Notes under the pieces: generated by a model
What the model saw: the letters and a program-made list of their open reading frames with translations, nothing else
What the model was told of the DNA's origin: nothing
Databases searched by the model: none
Origin: Flavobacteriaceae bacterium D16
Lineage (GTDB): Bacteria > Bacteroidota > Bacteroidia > Flavobacteriales > Flavobacteriaceae
Assembly: GCA_021295155.1 (NCBI GenBank)
Contig: JAJTJC010000035.1
Location: 124,001-188,000 of the forward strand
DNA: 64,000 nt
Reading direction: 5' to 3'
Position numbers and translations under genes: made by a program
Part shown: piece by piece, positions 44,820 to 55,109 of the stretch
How the letters are laid out: the number at the start of each line of letters is the position of its first letter
Numbering within the stretch: the first letter of the stretch is position 1

Positions 44820-45773
44820 TTAATTCTTTAAAAGTGTGATGATCTGAGTGGCCAATTCTTCTCCTATGCGATCCTGGGCTTCACCCGTGGCTGCACCAAT
44901 ATGCGGAGACAGGGAAATATTGGGATGCATAAGTACTCTTATTTCCGGTTGCGGCTCCGATTCAAAAACATCCAATCCTGCAAATCTTACCTTCCCCGAT
45001 TCAAGAAAGTCTATTAAGGCAACCTCATCAATAACCCCACCACGAGCCGCGTTAACCAATCCTACTCCAGGTTTCATCATTTCAAATTCCGAGCGACCTA
45101 TGATATATTCTTTCTGTGCAGGGACGTGAAGGCTTATAAAATCTGCTTTAGCCAGGACATCCTCTTTAGATTGACTCTTAAGGGTGAAGGACAGCTGTTG
45201 ACCGTCGAAGAACGACAAATCAATTTCCGCTTCTTCCATAAAAGGATCGTGGAAGATTACCTCCATGCCAATACCTAACCCAATTTTTGCAGTTGCCCGC
45301 CCTATTCTTCCGAAACCAATGATCCCAAGGGTCTTGCCTCTTAATTCGGCCCCCTTAGCATAGGATTTTTTTAGTTTTTTAAAACTCTTATCACCTTCCA
45401 ATGGCATGTTCCTATTGGCATCGTACAGGAATCGAACTCCTCCGAAGAGGTGCGCAAAAACCAGTTCGGCAACCGATTCAGAAGAAGCTGCTGGTGTATT
45501 GATTACATGCAGCCCTTTCTCACGGGCGTAATCAACATCAATATTATCCATTCCAACACCTCCGCGACCAATCAATTTAAGCCCTGGACAGGAGTCAATG
45601 AGGGCTTTACGCACCTGGGTGGCACTTCTTACCAGTAGTCCAACCACATCATTTTCATTGATGTAATTAGCGAGTTGCTCCTGGGCAACATTGGTGGTTA
45701 GCACTTCAAATCCGGCGTTCTCAAGAGCAGCGATTCCGCTATTAGAGATACCGTCATTAGCGAGTATTTTCAT
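44820..45773 (-). CDS. serA: D-3-phosphoglycerate dehydrogenase
   Basis: The 317-residue NAD-dependent dehydrogenase carries the Rossmann motif GIIGFGRIGRATAKIG, the catalytic Arg in NAARGGVID, Glu in FAGLDVFESEP and His in LSPHIGAATGEAQ. It lacks the C-terminal ACT domain of the long form, so it is the short SerA type. With SerC it leads from 3-phosphoglycerate to O-phosphoserine. It begins 41 nt after the serC stop, in the order serC-serA. Confidence 0.9.
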   Translation of the reverse strand: MKILANDGISNSGIAALENAGFEVLTTNVAQEQLANYINENDVVGLLVRSATQVRKALIDSCPGLKLIGRGGVGMDNIDVDYAREKGLHVINTPAASSESVAELVFAHLFGGVRFLYDANRNMPLEGDKSFKKLKKSYAKGAELRGKTLGIIGFGRIGRATAKIGLGIGMEVIFHDPFMEEAEIDLSFFDGQQLSFTLKSQSKEDVLAKADFISLHVPAQKEYIIGRSEFEMMKPGVGLVNAARGGVIDEVALIDFLESGKVRFAGLDVFESEPQPEIRVLMHPNISLSPHIGAATGEAQDRIGEELATQIITLLKN

Positions 45774-45814
45774 CAGATATGAGTAATTTGGGTGATGTTT
45801 TTTATCTAGTTGAT

Positions 45815-46879
45815 TTAAGCTTTGCGTTCCAGTTCGCTCATTATATCTACAAGTACTCCAACACTTTCGAGGGAAAGCGCATTGTACATTGAAGCCCGGT
45901 AACCTCCAACGGACCGGTGTCCATTTAATCCGTTAATTCCAGCTTCTTTCCACATACTGTCAAAAGTATCTTTAAGACCTTCTTCTGCCAGGGTGAACGT
46001 AGCATTCATGGCGGAGCGATCTTCCTCTCTGGCAAATCCATTGAACAGCGGGTTTAGATCAATTTCGGAATAAATGAGCTTGGCTTTCTTTTCATTGGTT
46101 TCTTCAATAGCTGCAATACCACCGAGTTCCTTTAACCATTTCAAGGTGAGCATTGAGGTATAAACAGCAAACACAGAAGGTGTGTTGAACATACTGTCTT
46201 TAGCTATATGTACTTTGTAATCCAGCATGGAGGGGATGCTACGACTTACTTTGCCCAGGATGTCTTCCTTCACAACAACCAGCGTAGTTCCCGCTGGACC
46301 CATGTTTTTCTGTGCACCCGCATAAATCAGATCAAACTGTGAAAAATCGAGCTGACGGGAAAAAATATCCGAACTCATGTCACAAATAAGTGGAAAATTT
46401 GTCTTGGGGAATTCCTTAATCTGTGTACCAAAAATGGTGTTGTTCGATGTAAGGTGAAGGTAATCCAGATTGTCCGGAATGCCATATCCTCTGGGGATAT
46501 AGTTAAAGTTCTTATCCTTGGATGAAGCCACCTCTACCACCTCACCAAGCAGTCTGGCTTCCTTGATCGCTTTTGAACTCCAGGTACCTGTATTTACATA
46601 TCCCGATTTGGATTCCAGCAGGTTGTAGGCCACCATTAGGAATTCAAGGCTGGCTCCGCCTTGTAGGAAGAGTGCCTGGTATCCTTTTCCGTTAAGACCC
46701 AAAAGTTCGAGAGAGAGGGCTCGTGCTTCTTCCATTACGGCCACAAACTCCTTGCTCCTGTGTGATATTTCTATAAGGGAAAGTCCAAGACCATCAAAAT
46801 CAAGGACTGCTTCAGATGCCTTTTGCATCACTTCCTGGGGCAGAATACAAGGGCCTGCGCTAAAGTTGTGTTTTTTCAT
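45815..46879 (-). CDS. serC: Phosphoserine aminotransferase
   Basis: The 354-residue PLP enzyme makes O-phospho-L-serine from 3-phosphohydroxypyruvate; it can also serve PLP synthesis. It opens NFSAGPCILPQEV, has FLQGGASLEF at 71-80 and the Schiff-base lysine Lys191 in YAGAQKNMGPAG, and ends with the conserved GHRSVGGYRASMYNA. Length is typical. A near-consensus GACCTTTG box lies before it. Neighbours are serA downstream and the acyl-CoA reductase upstream. Confidence 0.95.
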   Translation of the reverse strand: MKKHNFSAGPCILPQEVMQKASEAVLDFDGLGLSLIEISHRSKEFVAVMEEARALSLELLGLNGKGYQALFLQGGASLEFLMVAYNLLESKSGYVNTGTWSSKAIKEARLLGEVVEVASSKDKNFNYIPRGYGIPDNLDYLHLTSNNTIFGTQIKEFPKTNFPLICDMSSDIFSRQLDFSQFDLIYAGAQKNMGPAGTTLVVVKEDILGKVSRSIPSMLDYKVHIAKDSMFNTPSVFAVYTSMLTLKWLKELGGIAAIEETNEKKAKLIYSEIDLNPLFNGFAREEDRSAMNATFTLAEEGLKDTFDSMWKEAGINGLNGHRSVGGYRASMYNALSLESVGVLVDIMSELERKA

Positions 46880-46954
46880 TTTCAGTGCATTACAATAGTT
46901 GACAAAGGTCTTAATTTATAAGCGATTCGACACGAAATAAAGGAAAAGATTGCG

Positions 46955-48016
46955 TTATCTTTTTAACAAGAATTCAACAGTATCCACACCATCTGCATAG
47001 TCAGTTAGTGAGGGGTACTGTGTTTTCCCAAAAGGAACTTCATCTTCAATAAAGCCTTCAGCTACCAGACATTGGATATTGTCATGTTCCATATCCAGAC
47101 GTGATTTTAAACTTTCGCTTTCGTTGTAATGTTCATAGAACAAGGTGCCTATGGGAGAAGCAAAAGACTGATCTTCCTTTAAAACCACAAAACCATTGTC
47201 CAGAAAGGAAAATTCACTCATCAGGAAAATCGCCTTGTTGTAGTCGTAATTATTCTGATATTTCCTTTCTTCTATCAGATAGCGATAGTTTTCAAAGGCC
47301 TTAAATAGGGGTTCAAAATCATAGCCGTTTGGTACAAAGAGTTTGGATACACTGCGACATCCAAGCCCGTAATATTGAAATACATCCTGCCCAAGGGCCA
47401 TCAGGGTCTCTTGGGATTCATTTCCGCTTAAAATGGCAACTGAATTACGATTCTTACGGATAATATGGGGTTTCTTGCCAAAATAGTATTCAAAATAGCG
47501 TGCAGTGTTATTACTTCCGGTGGCTATAACCCTATCAAATTTATTCAACCGCTCCTCTTCAAAATGAACGAGTTTTTTCATGCCCGGCATTAGTTCCTCA
47601 AGGATAGCTACAATGGCAGGTAACAGAACACTGTCATTTGAGGATAGTTTTACCACGGCATTATTTCCGGTAAGTAATACGGCAAGCAAATCATGAAAAC
47701 CCACCAGAGGAATATTGCCTGCGAGAATAAGCGCTACATCTGCGTTCTGGTTCTCTTTTATCGCATAGGGCTCAAGCCAGGAGGCTAAACTTTTTTCATC
47801 CAGACAATTGCCCCAGACCTCTATGGCAAATGCTACCTGATCCCTCGTAAACCAGCCGTTTTTGTGACCGGCTAGCTCAATACTGGTGTCCAGTTTTTTA
47901 TATACTGATTTCTTCTCCGAAATGAAACTTTCATTTTGGGATTTGTACTGAGTGTATTCTTTCAAAAGCGTTCCCAGTTTAACAAAAGCTTCTAATCTTT
48001 GTTGTGGTTCAAGCAT
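46955..48016 (-). CDS. LuxC-family acyl-CoA reductase
   Basis: The 353-residue protein resembles the fatty-acyl-CoA/ACP reductase LuxC. A nucleotide-binding part (ALILAGNIPLVGFHDL at about 96-110) precedes the nucleophile Cys220 in YYGLGCRSVSKLFVP. Enzymes of this family reduce acyl-CoA to aldehyde with NADPH. No luciferase genes are near; in Bacteroidota it usually lies before serC, and its in vivo substrate is unclear. It is divergent from the ferredoxin gene. Confidence 0.85.
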   Translation of the reverse strand: MLEPQQRLEAFVKLGTLLKEYTQYKSQNESFISEKKSVYKKLDTSIELAGHKNGWFTRDQVAFAIEVWGNCLDEKSLASWLEPYAIKENQNADVALILAGNIPLVGFHDLLAVLLTGNNAVVKLSSNDSVLLPAIVAILEELMPGMKKLVHFEEERLNKFDRVIATGSNNTARYFEYYFGKKPHIIRKNRNSVAILSGNESQETLMALGQDVFQYYGLGCRSVSKLFVPNGYDFEPLFKAFENYRYLIEERKYQNNYDYNKAIFLMSEFSFLDNGFVVLKEDQSFASPIGTLFYEHYNESESLKSRLDMEHDNIQCLVAEGFIEDEVPFGKTQYPSLTDYADGVDTVEFLLKR

Positions 48017-48019
48017 TAT

Positions 48020-48051
48020 ATTTGTTCAAAAAAGGACCAGCCTTTACCTTT
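48020..48051 (+). promoter_or_regulatory. Promoter of the ferredoxin gene (TTTG-N20-TACCTTTG)
   Basis: TTTG (48020-48023) and TACCTTTG (48044-48051) are 20 nt apart, a very good match to the Bacteroidota housekeeping promoter. The leader to the ATG at 48105 is about 45 nt. Confidence 0.6.
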
Positions 48052-48053
48052 GT

Positions 48054-48061
48054 GCAAAAAT
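48054..48061 (-). promoter_or_regulatory. -7 box (TATTTTTG) of the LuxC-type gene
   Basis: The minus-strand TATTTTTG ends 37 nt before the ATG at 48016. It lies 2 nt from the plus-strand -7 box of the ferredoxin gene, so the two promoters face each other and overlap. Confidence 0.38.
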
Positions 48062-48104
48062 AAAGATGCTGAAGGAATTCAGCTGAAAAAAGAAAAAGAA
48101 AATT

Positions 48105-48455
48105 ATGGCTATTATCATTACCGACGAGTGCATTAATTGCGGGGCCTGCGAACCGGAATGCCCAAACACTGCAATCTACGAAGGTGCAGACGAGTGGAGA
48201 TACAGCGATGGTACTTCACTTAAAGGAGATATCGTTCTTCCAGATGGTAAAAGTGTTAACGCTGATGAGGTGCAGGAACCTATCAGCGATGAGTTTTATT
48301 ACATTTCTCCCGACAAATGCACGGAGTGTATGGGATTCCATGAAGAACCCCAATGCGCAGCTGTATGTCCTGTTGACTGTTGTGTTCCGGATGAAGATCG
48401 CGTAGAGAATGAAGAGGAGCTGCTCTCCAAACAGCGCTTTATGCACCCTGACTAA
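48105..48455 (+). CDS. Dicluster 4Fe-4S ferredoxin
   Basis: The 116-residue ferredoxin has a first cluster motif [12 protein letters not shown] from residue 9 and a second, with a longer spacing, [18 protein letters not shown], of the Allochromatium-type insertion. A stretch of about 45 residues separates them. It shuttles electrons in the cytoplasm, possibly for the neighbouring reductase or for pyruvate:ferredoxin chemistry. Length and motifs are typical. Confidence 0.92.
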   Translation: MAIIITDECINCGACEPECPNTAIYEGADEWRYSDGTSLKGDIVLPDGKSVNADEVQEPISDEFYYISPDKCTECMGFHEEPQCAAVCPVDCCVPDEDRVENEEELLSKQRFMHPD

Positions 48456-48467
48456 AATTTGTTGATG

Positions 48468-49250
48468 CTAGGAGTTTAACATCCTTGCCGCTATTTCTTT
48501 GAGGAGTTTCGCGCAAACTGCTGCGGTTACCCCATTAACATCCCTTTTGGGGTTAAATTCTACCAGGTCGGCGCCAACAAGCGGAGCTTTGATGTTTTGT
48601 ATAATTTCAAGGACTTGTCGGCTACTGAATCCTCCAGGCTCATGATGTGATATACCGGGGGCAAAAGCAGGGTCCAACGCGTCGAGGTCAAACGAAAGGT
48701 ATAAAGGCCCTTTAAATTGCGGTACTTTCTTAAGCGAGTAATCTCGCATTTCTATAATTTCTACTCCATATTGTTCTGCCTGTTCCTTTTGGTGGTCAGA
48801 CAACGTCCTTATGCCCACTTGTACCAGGCGGGAAGCTAGTTTATCTTCCATGATACGGGCAAACGGGCAGGCGTGAGAGTACGGATCTCCTTCAAATGAA
48901 TCATAAAGGTCTGCATGGGCATCAATATGCAATATTTCCAGAGGGCCGTAATACCTGTGAAATGCCTTGAGTATAGGATAGGTGATAGAGTGATCGCCCC
49001 CAAGTGTTATCAGAGGTGTTTTATACTTTAAATGGGAATAGCTAATTTTTTCTATATCAAAATATTGATCAATAGTATAATCACCATGATCAACTAATTT
49101 ATCGGGGCTGATTTCAGATCCGTCTTCAGCAAAAAAATTAAAGGCATCACTGTGGTAGGCTTCCCTTATGAGTGGAGGCGCATCTGCAGGCCCACTCAGG
49201 AAAGATGACTTTTCATCGTATAGGATACCTTGAAGCTGAATTTTATCCAT
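48468..49250 (-). CDS. Agmatinase/arginase-family ureohydrolase
   Basis: The 260-residue manganese enzyme has GGDHSITYP, DAHADLYDSFEGDPYSHA and SFDLDALDPAFAPG, supplying the two-metal ligands. The HADLYDSFEG...YSHACPF context favours agmatinase (SpeB) over arginase. The product would be putrescine and urea. No arginine decarboxylase gene lies next to it. It converges on the ferredoxin gene with 12 nt between. Confidence 0.88.
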   Translation of the reverse strand: MDKIQLQGILYDEKSSFLSGPADAPPLIREAYHSDAFNFFAEDGSEISPDKLVDHGDYTIDQYFDIEKISYSHLKYKTPLITLGGDHSITYPILKAFHRYYGPLEILHIDAHADLYDSFEGDPYSHACPFARIMEDKLASRLVQVGIRTLSDHQKEQAEQYGVEIIEMRDYSLKKVPQFKGPLYLSFDLDALDPAFAPGISHHEPGGFSSRQVLEIIQNIKAPLVGADLVEFNPKRDVNGVTAAVCAKLLKEIAARMLNS

Positions 49251-49292
49251 GGATATTACCTGTGTTTTAGTTAGTAAATGTAATGTAAAAAC

Positions 49293-49300
49293 TATATTTG
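49293..49300 (+). promoter_or_regulatory. -7 box (TATATTTG) of ychF
   Basis: TATATTTG ends 21 nt before the ATG at 49322. TTAG at 49271-49274, 18 nt upstream, is a one-mismatch -33 element. The box overlaps the TTG that a longer ORF would use as a start, which argues for 49322. Confidence 0.5.
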
Positions 49301-49321
49301 CATCCTCAAAATCAACATCTC

Positions 49322-50416
49322 ATGAAAGCAGGTATCGTAGGCCTTCCCAATGTAGGAAAATCCACTCTGTTCAATTGCCTCTCTAACGCAAAAGCACAGA
49401 GCGCTAATTTCCCCTTTTGTACCATTGAACCCAATATTGGGGTGGTTAATGTACCCGACAAAAGACTGGAACAATTAGAAACTCTTGTTCAGCCAGAGAA
49501 AGTGATACCAGCCACTGTGGAGATTGTTGATATAGCCGGATTGGTTAAAGGTGCCAGCAAGGGCGAGGGCCTTGGAAATCAGTTTTTAGCCAATATCAGA
49601 GAAACTGATGCTATTTTGCATGTGTTGCGTTGTTTCGATAATGACAATGTTGTACATGTAGACGGTTCAGTAGACCCCATTCGGGATAAAGAAACCATAG
49701 ATGTGGAATTACAGCTTAAGGATCTGGAATCGGTTGATAAAAGACTGGACAGGGTAAAAAGGGCAGCACGAACAGGGGATAAGGAGGCTCAGAAGGAGGA
49801 AGCTATTCTGGATAGCTTGAAAGGGCAACTGGAAACCGGTGTTTCGGTAAGGGCTATGGAATTTAAGGAAGACGATTTTATAGCCTACATAAGGCCATTG
49901 CAGCTCATTACAGCAAAACCTGTACTCTATGTATGCAACGTCGATGAGGCTGCTGCCGTTAGCGGGAACAATTATGTAGAGGAGGTAAAATCGGCTGTGG
50001 CATCTGAAGATGCAGAAGTTTTGGTATTGGCAGTGGCAACGGAAGCCGACATCATGGAACTGGACACCTACGAGGAAAGGCAAATGTTCCTGGAAGATCT
50101 GGGTCTGGATGAACCTGGGGCCTCTAAACTAATTAGGGCAGCTTACCGTTTGCTAAACCTGCAGACCTATTTTACGGCAGGCCCTAAAGAGGTCAGGGCC
50201 TGGACCATACCAATTGGCGCAACCGGCCCACAGTCTGCTGGTGTAATCCATACCGATTTTGAGAAAGGTTTTATCAGGGCTGAGGTTATTTCATTTGCCG
50301 ACTACATAGCGCTGGGGAGTGAACAAAAGGTGAAGGAAGCAGGAAAAATGAGAGTAGAAGGGAAGGAGTATATTGTTCAGGACGGAGATGTGATGCATTT
50401 CCGATTTAACGTATAA
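49322..50416 (+). CDS. ychF: Redox-regulated ATPase YchF (Obg-like)
   Basis: The 364-residue protein starts MKAGIVGLPNVGKSTLFN with the P-loop at residues 7-15, followed by the switch II region DIAGLVKGASKGEGLGNQF and a C-terminal TGS domain (about 280-364). YchF prefers ATP over GTP and associates with ribosomes. The second motif NVDE (about 210) replaces the usual NKxD, as is normal for this family. It is divergent from the agmatinase gene. Confidence 0.95.
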   Translation: MKAGIVGLPNVGKSTLFNCLSNAKAQSANFPFCTIEPNIGVVNVPDKRLEQLETLVQPEKVIPATVEIVDIAGLVKGASKGEGLGNQFLANIRETDAILHVLRCFDNDNVVHVDGSVDPIRDKETIDVELQLKDLESVDKRLDRVKRAARTGDKEAQKEEAILDSLKGQLETGVSVRAMEFKEDDFIAYIRPLQLITAKPVLYVCNVDEAAAVSGNNYVEEVKSAVASEDAEVLVLAVATEADIMELDTYEERQMFLEDLGLDEPGASKLIRAAYRLLNLQTYFTAGPKEVRAWTIPIGATGPQSAGVIHTDFEKGFIRAEVISFADYIALGSEQKVKEAGKMRVEGKEYIVQDGDVMHFRFNV

Positions 50417-50559
50417 ATCGCGGTAAAAATCCAGTGTTTACGGGAGGTAAAAGCTCCTATACTATCAACAATACGTCGCGTTTATTGTTAATTACTTTCT
50501 TTTGTGGCTACTTTGAAATCTGGCTTGAAATTTTATATTAGCAAGATAAAGCCCAATCT

Positions 50560-52419
50560 ATGTCAACTACACAGTATACAGAAGAAAATATCAGGTCGCT
50601 CGATTGGAAAGAACACATCCGAATGCGACCGGGGATGTATATCGGAAAGTTAGGGGACGGATCTTCTGCGGATGACGGTATCTATATCCTGTTAAAGGAG
50701 ACAATAGACAACAGCATCGATGAGTTTGTCATGGGTGCAGGAAAGACTATTGAAGTTTCCATCCAGGGCGATAAGGTTACAGTTCGTGATTACGGAAGGG
50801 GTATACCTTTGGGAAAGGTGGTAGATGTGGTTTCCAAAATGAATACCGGCGGTAAATACGATACCCGTGCTTTTAAGAAGTCGGTTGGACTCAATGGAGT
50901 GGGGACCAAAGCAGTAAATGCCCTGTCTACCTTTTTCCGAGTGGAATCTAACCGGGACGGGAAATCCAAAACGGCAGAATTTTCCCTGGGGGAACTGGTG
51001 AATGAGGATATGCTAGACGAAACCTCCAGAAGGAGGGGCACCAAAATTACCTTTACTCCGGACCAAACCATTTTTAAGCATTACAAATACCGCAATGAGT
51101 ATATAGAGCGCATGCTCAGAAACTATGTGTATTTGAATCCGGGATTAACCATACTTTTTAATGGTGAAAAATTCTATTCGGAAAATGGATTGAAAGATCT
51201 TCTGGAGGACAACAATAACCTGGAAGACATGTTGTACCCCATTATCCACCTGAAAGGACATGATATTGAGGTGGCTATAACACATAGTAAAACGCAGTAC
51301 AGTGAAGAGTATCATTCCTTTGTAAACGGACAACATACCACTCAGGGTGGGACTCACCAGGCGGCATTCCGTGAGGCAATTGTTAAGACTATTCGGGAAT
51401 ACTACGGAAAAAATTACGACGCCTCTGATATTCGAAAATCGATAATAGCGGCTATTTCGATTAAGGTTATGGAGCCTGTCTTTGAAAGTCAGACCAAGAC
51501 CAAACTGGGGTCTACAGATATGGGGGGTAATCTGCCTACTGTAAGGACCTATGTAAACGATTTTATCGGCAAGCAGCTGGATAATTACCTGCATAAAAAC
51601 CCGGATGCAGCAGACCACATTCAGAAAAAAATAGTACAGGCCGAAAAAGAGAGAAAAGAGCTGTCCGGCATACGGAAATTAGCTCGGGAACGAGCCAAGA
51701 AGGCGAGTTTGCACAACAAGAAATTACGGGATTGTCGCATCCACCTGGATAATATGAAGAATGATCGCAGGCTGGAAACCACGCTGTTTATAACTGAGGG
51801 GGATTCTGCCTCAGGATCCATTACCAAATCACGTGATGTGAACACCCAGGCCGTTTTTAGCCTCAGGGGTAAGCCGCTGAATTCATATGGAATGTCTAAG
51901 AAGATTGTCTACGAGAATGAGGAGTTTAATCTCTTGCAGGCAGCTTTGAATATTGAAGAGTCCATGGAGAATTTGCGTTACAACAATGTAGTAATTGCTA
52001 CAGATGCTGATGTGGATGGAATGCATATTCGCCTTTTGCTCATTACTTTTTTCCTGCAGTTCTTCCCCGAGCTTATTAAGGAAAATCATTTGTATATTCT
52101 GCAGACACCACTTTTTCGGGTGCGAAACAGAAAAGAAACCATTTATTGCTACAGTGAAGAAGAGAAGCGCGCAGCAATTAGTAAGCTTTCCGGAAAAGCT
52201 GAAATAACCCGATTCAAAGGGTTGGGGGAAATATCCCCTGATGAATTCAAGCATTTTATTGGAGATGATATACGTCTGGAACCTGTGATGCTGGACAAGG
52301 CCATGTCTATTGAGGAATTACTCAAGTTTTATATGGGCAAGAATACACCAAACCGTCAGGAATTCATCATTGAAAATCTTAAAGTGGAGGTTGATCTAGT
52401 AGAAGAAAACCAATTGTAA
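50560..52419 (+). CDS. parE: DNA topoisomerase IV subunit B
   Basis: The 619-residue ATPase subunit has the GHKL motifs [16 protein letters not shown] and GRGIPLG, then [19 protein letters not shown], and a TOPRIM domain with EGDSASG and [12 protein letters not shown]. Length and the adjacent parC (25 nt away) identify topoisomerase IV rather than gyrase, which decatenates daughter chromosomes. The 143 nt before it contain no perfect promoter box (TACTTTG is one base short). Confidence 0.93.
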   Translation: MSTTQYTEENIRSLDWKEHIRMRPGMYIGKLGDGSSADDGIYILLKETIDNSIDEFVMGAGKTIEVSIQGDKVTVRDYGRGIPLGKVVDVVSKMNTGGKYDTRAFKKSVGLNGVGTKAVNALSTFFRVESNRDGKSKTAEFSLGELVNEDMLDETSRRRGTKITFTPDQTIFKHYKYRNEYIERMLRNYVYLNPGLTILFNGEKFYSENGLKDLLEDNNNLEDMLYPIIHLKGHDIEVAITHSKTQYSEEYHSFVNGQHTTQGGTHQAAFREAIVKTIREYYGKNYDASDIRKSIIAAISIKVMEPVFESQTKTKLGSTDMGGNLPTVRTYVNDFIGKQLDNYLHKNPDAADHIQKKIVQAEKERKELSGIRKLARERAKKASLHNKKLRDCRIHLDNMKNDRRLETTLFITEGDSASGSITKSRDVNTQAVFSLRGKPLNSYGMSKKIVYENEEFNLLQAALNIEESMENLRYNNVVIATDADVDGMHIRLLLITFFLQFFPELIKENHLYILQTPLFRVRNRKETIYCYSEEEKRAAISKLSGKAEITRFKGLGEISPDEFKHFIGDDIRLEPVMLDKAMSIEELLKFYMGKNTPNRQEFIIENLKVEVDLVEENQL

Positions 52420-52444
52420 ATCAAAAGTATAGATTTCTTTCTTT

Positions 52445-55099
52445 ATGTCAGAGAATGAAGGGATGAACGAAGCGCAGGAAGAAGAACAGGGCCAAGGCCA
52501 GGAAACCCTTACCCGGGTAACTGGAATGTACAAGGATTGGTTTTTGGACTATGCTTCCTATGTTATTTTAGAACGCGCCGTACCTGCTATAGAAGATGGT
52601 TTTAAGCCGGTTCAGAGAAGAATCATGCACGCCCTGAAAGAGTTAGATGATGGTCGGTATAACAAAGTGGCCAATGTAGTTGGGCACACCATGCAGTATC
52701 ATCCGCACGGAGACGCCAGTATTGCGGACGCCATGGTGCAAATAGGGCAGAAAGACTTGCTTATTGATACCCAGGGAAACTGGGGAAACATCCTCACAGG
52801 CGACAGCGCAGCAGCATCAAGGTATATAGAGGCCCGATTGTCCAAGTTTGCCCTGGATGTGGTTTATAGCCCCAAGATTACCGAATGGCAGCTTTCATAC
52901 GACGGTAGAAAAAAGGAGCCCGTAAACCTACCGGTAAAGTTTCCGCTGCTCTTGACTCAGGGAGCCGAGGGAATTGCTGTGGGACTATCCACCAAGATCC
53001 TTCCGCATAATTTCAATGAAATTATTGATGCTTCCATAAAACACCTGAAAGGACAGCGATTTAAGCTATTCCCTGATTTCCCAACCGGTGGTATAATAGA
53101 TGTGACTAACTACAATGACGGTATGCGTGGGGGAAAAATTCGGGTGAGAGCTCGTATTTCTCAACTCAACAAGAATACACTTGTCATTTCCGAAATACCG
53201 CATGGAACCAACACATCCAGCCTTATAGATTCTATCTTAAAAGCAAATGACAAGGGGAAGATCAAGATTAAACGAATCGAGGACAACACTGCGGCAGAAG
53301 TAGAGATCCTGGTGCACCTGCCCAGCGGTATTTCACCTGATAAGACCATAGATGCCCTCTATGCCTTTACCTCATGTGAATCTTCCATATCCCCGCTTTC
53401 CTGCATTATTGAAGATAACAAGCCGATTTTTATTGGGGTGCAGGAAATGCTCAGGCGATCTACGGACCATACCGTGGACATGTTGAAATCTGAGCTTGAA
53501 ATACAGCTTTCCGAATTACAGGAGCAGTGGCATTTCGCTTCCCTGGAACGAATTTTTATAGAAGAACGGATTTATCGGGATATTGAGGAGGAAGAAACCT
53601 GGGAAGGGGTTATCAAGGCTATCGACAAAGGGTTGAAGCCACACACCAAACACCTGAAAAGAGCGGTTACCGAAGAAGATATTGCGCGACTAACCGAAAT
53701 CCGAATAAAAAGGATTTCCAAGTTTGATCTGGATAAAGCCCAACAATATATTGATAGCCTGGAAGGAAAAATTGCAGAAACCAAGCATCATTTGAATAAC
53801 CTGGTCGATTATGCCATTGCGTATTTCAAGGACCTCAAATCCAAATACAGTAAGGGCAGGGAACGTAAGTCGGAAATCAAAATATTTGACGACATAGAAG
53901 CTACTAAAGTGGTTATTCGCAATACCAAGCTTTATGTAAACAGGGAAGAGGGGTTTGTTGGCACCTCCCTGAGACGTGATGAATACGTGACCGATTGCAG
54001 TGACATAGACGACATTATTGTCTTTACCAAAAGTGGTCAGATGATGGTTACCAAAGTGGATTCCAAAACCTTTGTTGGTAAAAACATCATCCATGTTGCA
54101 GTTTTCAAAAAGAAAGACAGGCGCACTACTTATAATATGATTTATAAAGATGGCAGGGGTGGAGCCGCCTACGTGAAGCGTTTTAACGTAACCAGTATCA
54201 CGAGGGATAAGGTTTATGATCTTACTGCCGGGAAAAGCAGTTCAGAAGTGCTCTATTTTACGGCTAACCCTAATGGCGAAGCGGAAGTAGTTACGGTAAA
54301 CCTCCGTCAAAAAGGAGGTATTAAAAAATTGAAGTGGGACCTTGATTTTGCCGATGTTCTTATTAAGGGAAGAGGTTCAAAAGGTAATATTGTGACCAAA
54401 TATTCGGTAAAGCGAATAGAACTCAAGGAAAAAGGATTATCTACCCTGAAGCCCCGTAAAATTTGGTTCGATGACACTATTCAAAGGCTCAATGTGGACG
54501 GAAGAGGTGAGCTTCTGGGAGAATTTACTTCAGATGATCGTTTGCTTATAATCAATCAGGAAGGCAGGGTTAAGACCGTTATACCTGAACTAAGCATGCG
54601 ATTTGATGACAATATTATCATTCTGGAAAAATGGAATCCTAAAAAACCTTTAAGCGCAATCTATTGGGAGGGAGAGAAAGACTTCTTCTATGTAAAACGT
54701 TTTGTAATAGAGAATCCTGATAAGGAGGAGGTCATTATCACCGACCATCCAAAATCCTATCTGGAAAAAGTATTTACAGATTACAGGCCGGTTGCTGAAG
54801 TGATATTTGCTAAAAAACGCGGTGAAGATCGAAAAGAAAACCAGCAGGTAGACCTGGAAGAATTCATTTCGGTTAAGGGAATTACGGCAATGGGGAACCG
54901 CCTGACAAAGGATAAAGTTCTGGAGATTAACGCCCTGGATCCACTGCCCTATGAGGAGCCTGAAATACATAACCCAGAAGAAATTGAGGTTGTTGATGAG
55001 GAAGATGTTGCCCCTTCCGCCAAATCGAAATCCGATTCTAAAGACGAGCCTTCTGACGGGGAGAATAAAGGGCCAGACGGACAAACCAGTTTATTTTAA
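52445..55099 (+). CDS. parC: DNA topoisomerase IV subunit A
   Basis: The 884-residue cleavage subunit has the catalytic Tyr127 in AAASRYIEARL and the preceding HPHGDASI that is part of the quinolone-interacting region. A coiled-coil (about 360-470) and a beta-pinwheel-like C-terminal domain follow. The last 60 residues are strongly acidic (for example EIEVVDEEDVAPSAKSKSDS), an extension not needed for activity. It works with ParE, encoded 25 nt upstream; mscL begins 10 nt after it. Confidence 0.93.
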   Translation: MSENEGMNEAQEEEQGQGQETLTRVTGMYKDWFLDYASYVILERAVPAIEDGFKPVQRRIMHALKELDDGRYNKVANVVGHTMQYHPHGDASIADAMVQIGQKDLLIDTQGNWGNILTGDSAAASRYIEARLSKFALDVVYSPKITEWQLSYDGRKKEPVNLPVKFPLLLTQGAEGIAVGLSTKILPHNFNEIIDASIKHLKGQRFKLFPDFPTGGIIDVTNYNDGMRGGKIRVRARISQLNKNTLVISEIPHGTNTSSLIDSILKANDKGKIKIKRIEDNTAAEVEILVHLPSGISPDKTIDALYAFTSCESSISPLSCIIEDNKPIFIGVQEMLRRSTDHTVDMLKSELEIQLSELQEQWHFASLERIFIEERIYRDIEEEETWEGVIKAIDKGLKPHTKHLKRAVTEEDIARLTEIRIKRISKFDLDKAQQYIDSLEGKIAETKHHLNNLVDYAIAYFKDLKSKYSKGRERKSEIKIFDDIEATKVVIRNTKLYVNREEGFVGTSLRRDEYVTDCSDIDDIIVFTKSGQMMVTKVDSKTFVGKNIIHVAVFKKKDRRTTYNMIYKDGRGGAAYVKRFNVTSITRDKVYDLTAGKSSSEVLYFTANPNGEAEVVTVNLRQKGGIKKLKWDLDFADVLIKGRGSKGNIVTKYSVKRIELKEKGLSTLKPRKIWFDDTIQRLNVDGRGELLGEFTSDDRLLIINQEGRVKTVIPELSMRFDDNIIILEKWNPKKPLSAIYWEGEKDFFYVKRFVIENPDKEEVIITDHPKSYLEKVFTDYRPVAEVIFAKKRGEDRKENQQVDLEEFISVKGITAMGNRLTKDKVLEINALDPLPYEEPEIHNPEEIEVVDEEDVAPSAKSKSDSKDEPSDGENKGPDGQTSLF

Positions 55100-55109
55100 T
55101 TAAGGTCGA

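Noticed and set aside
50417-50559. Promoter box before parE
   Set aside because: The best candidate, TACTTTG, is one base short of TAnnTTTG, and I cannot support a site.
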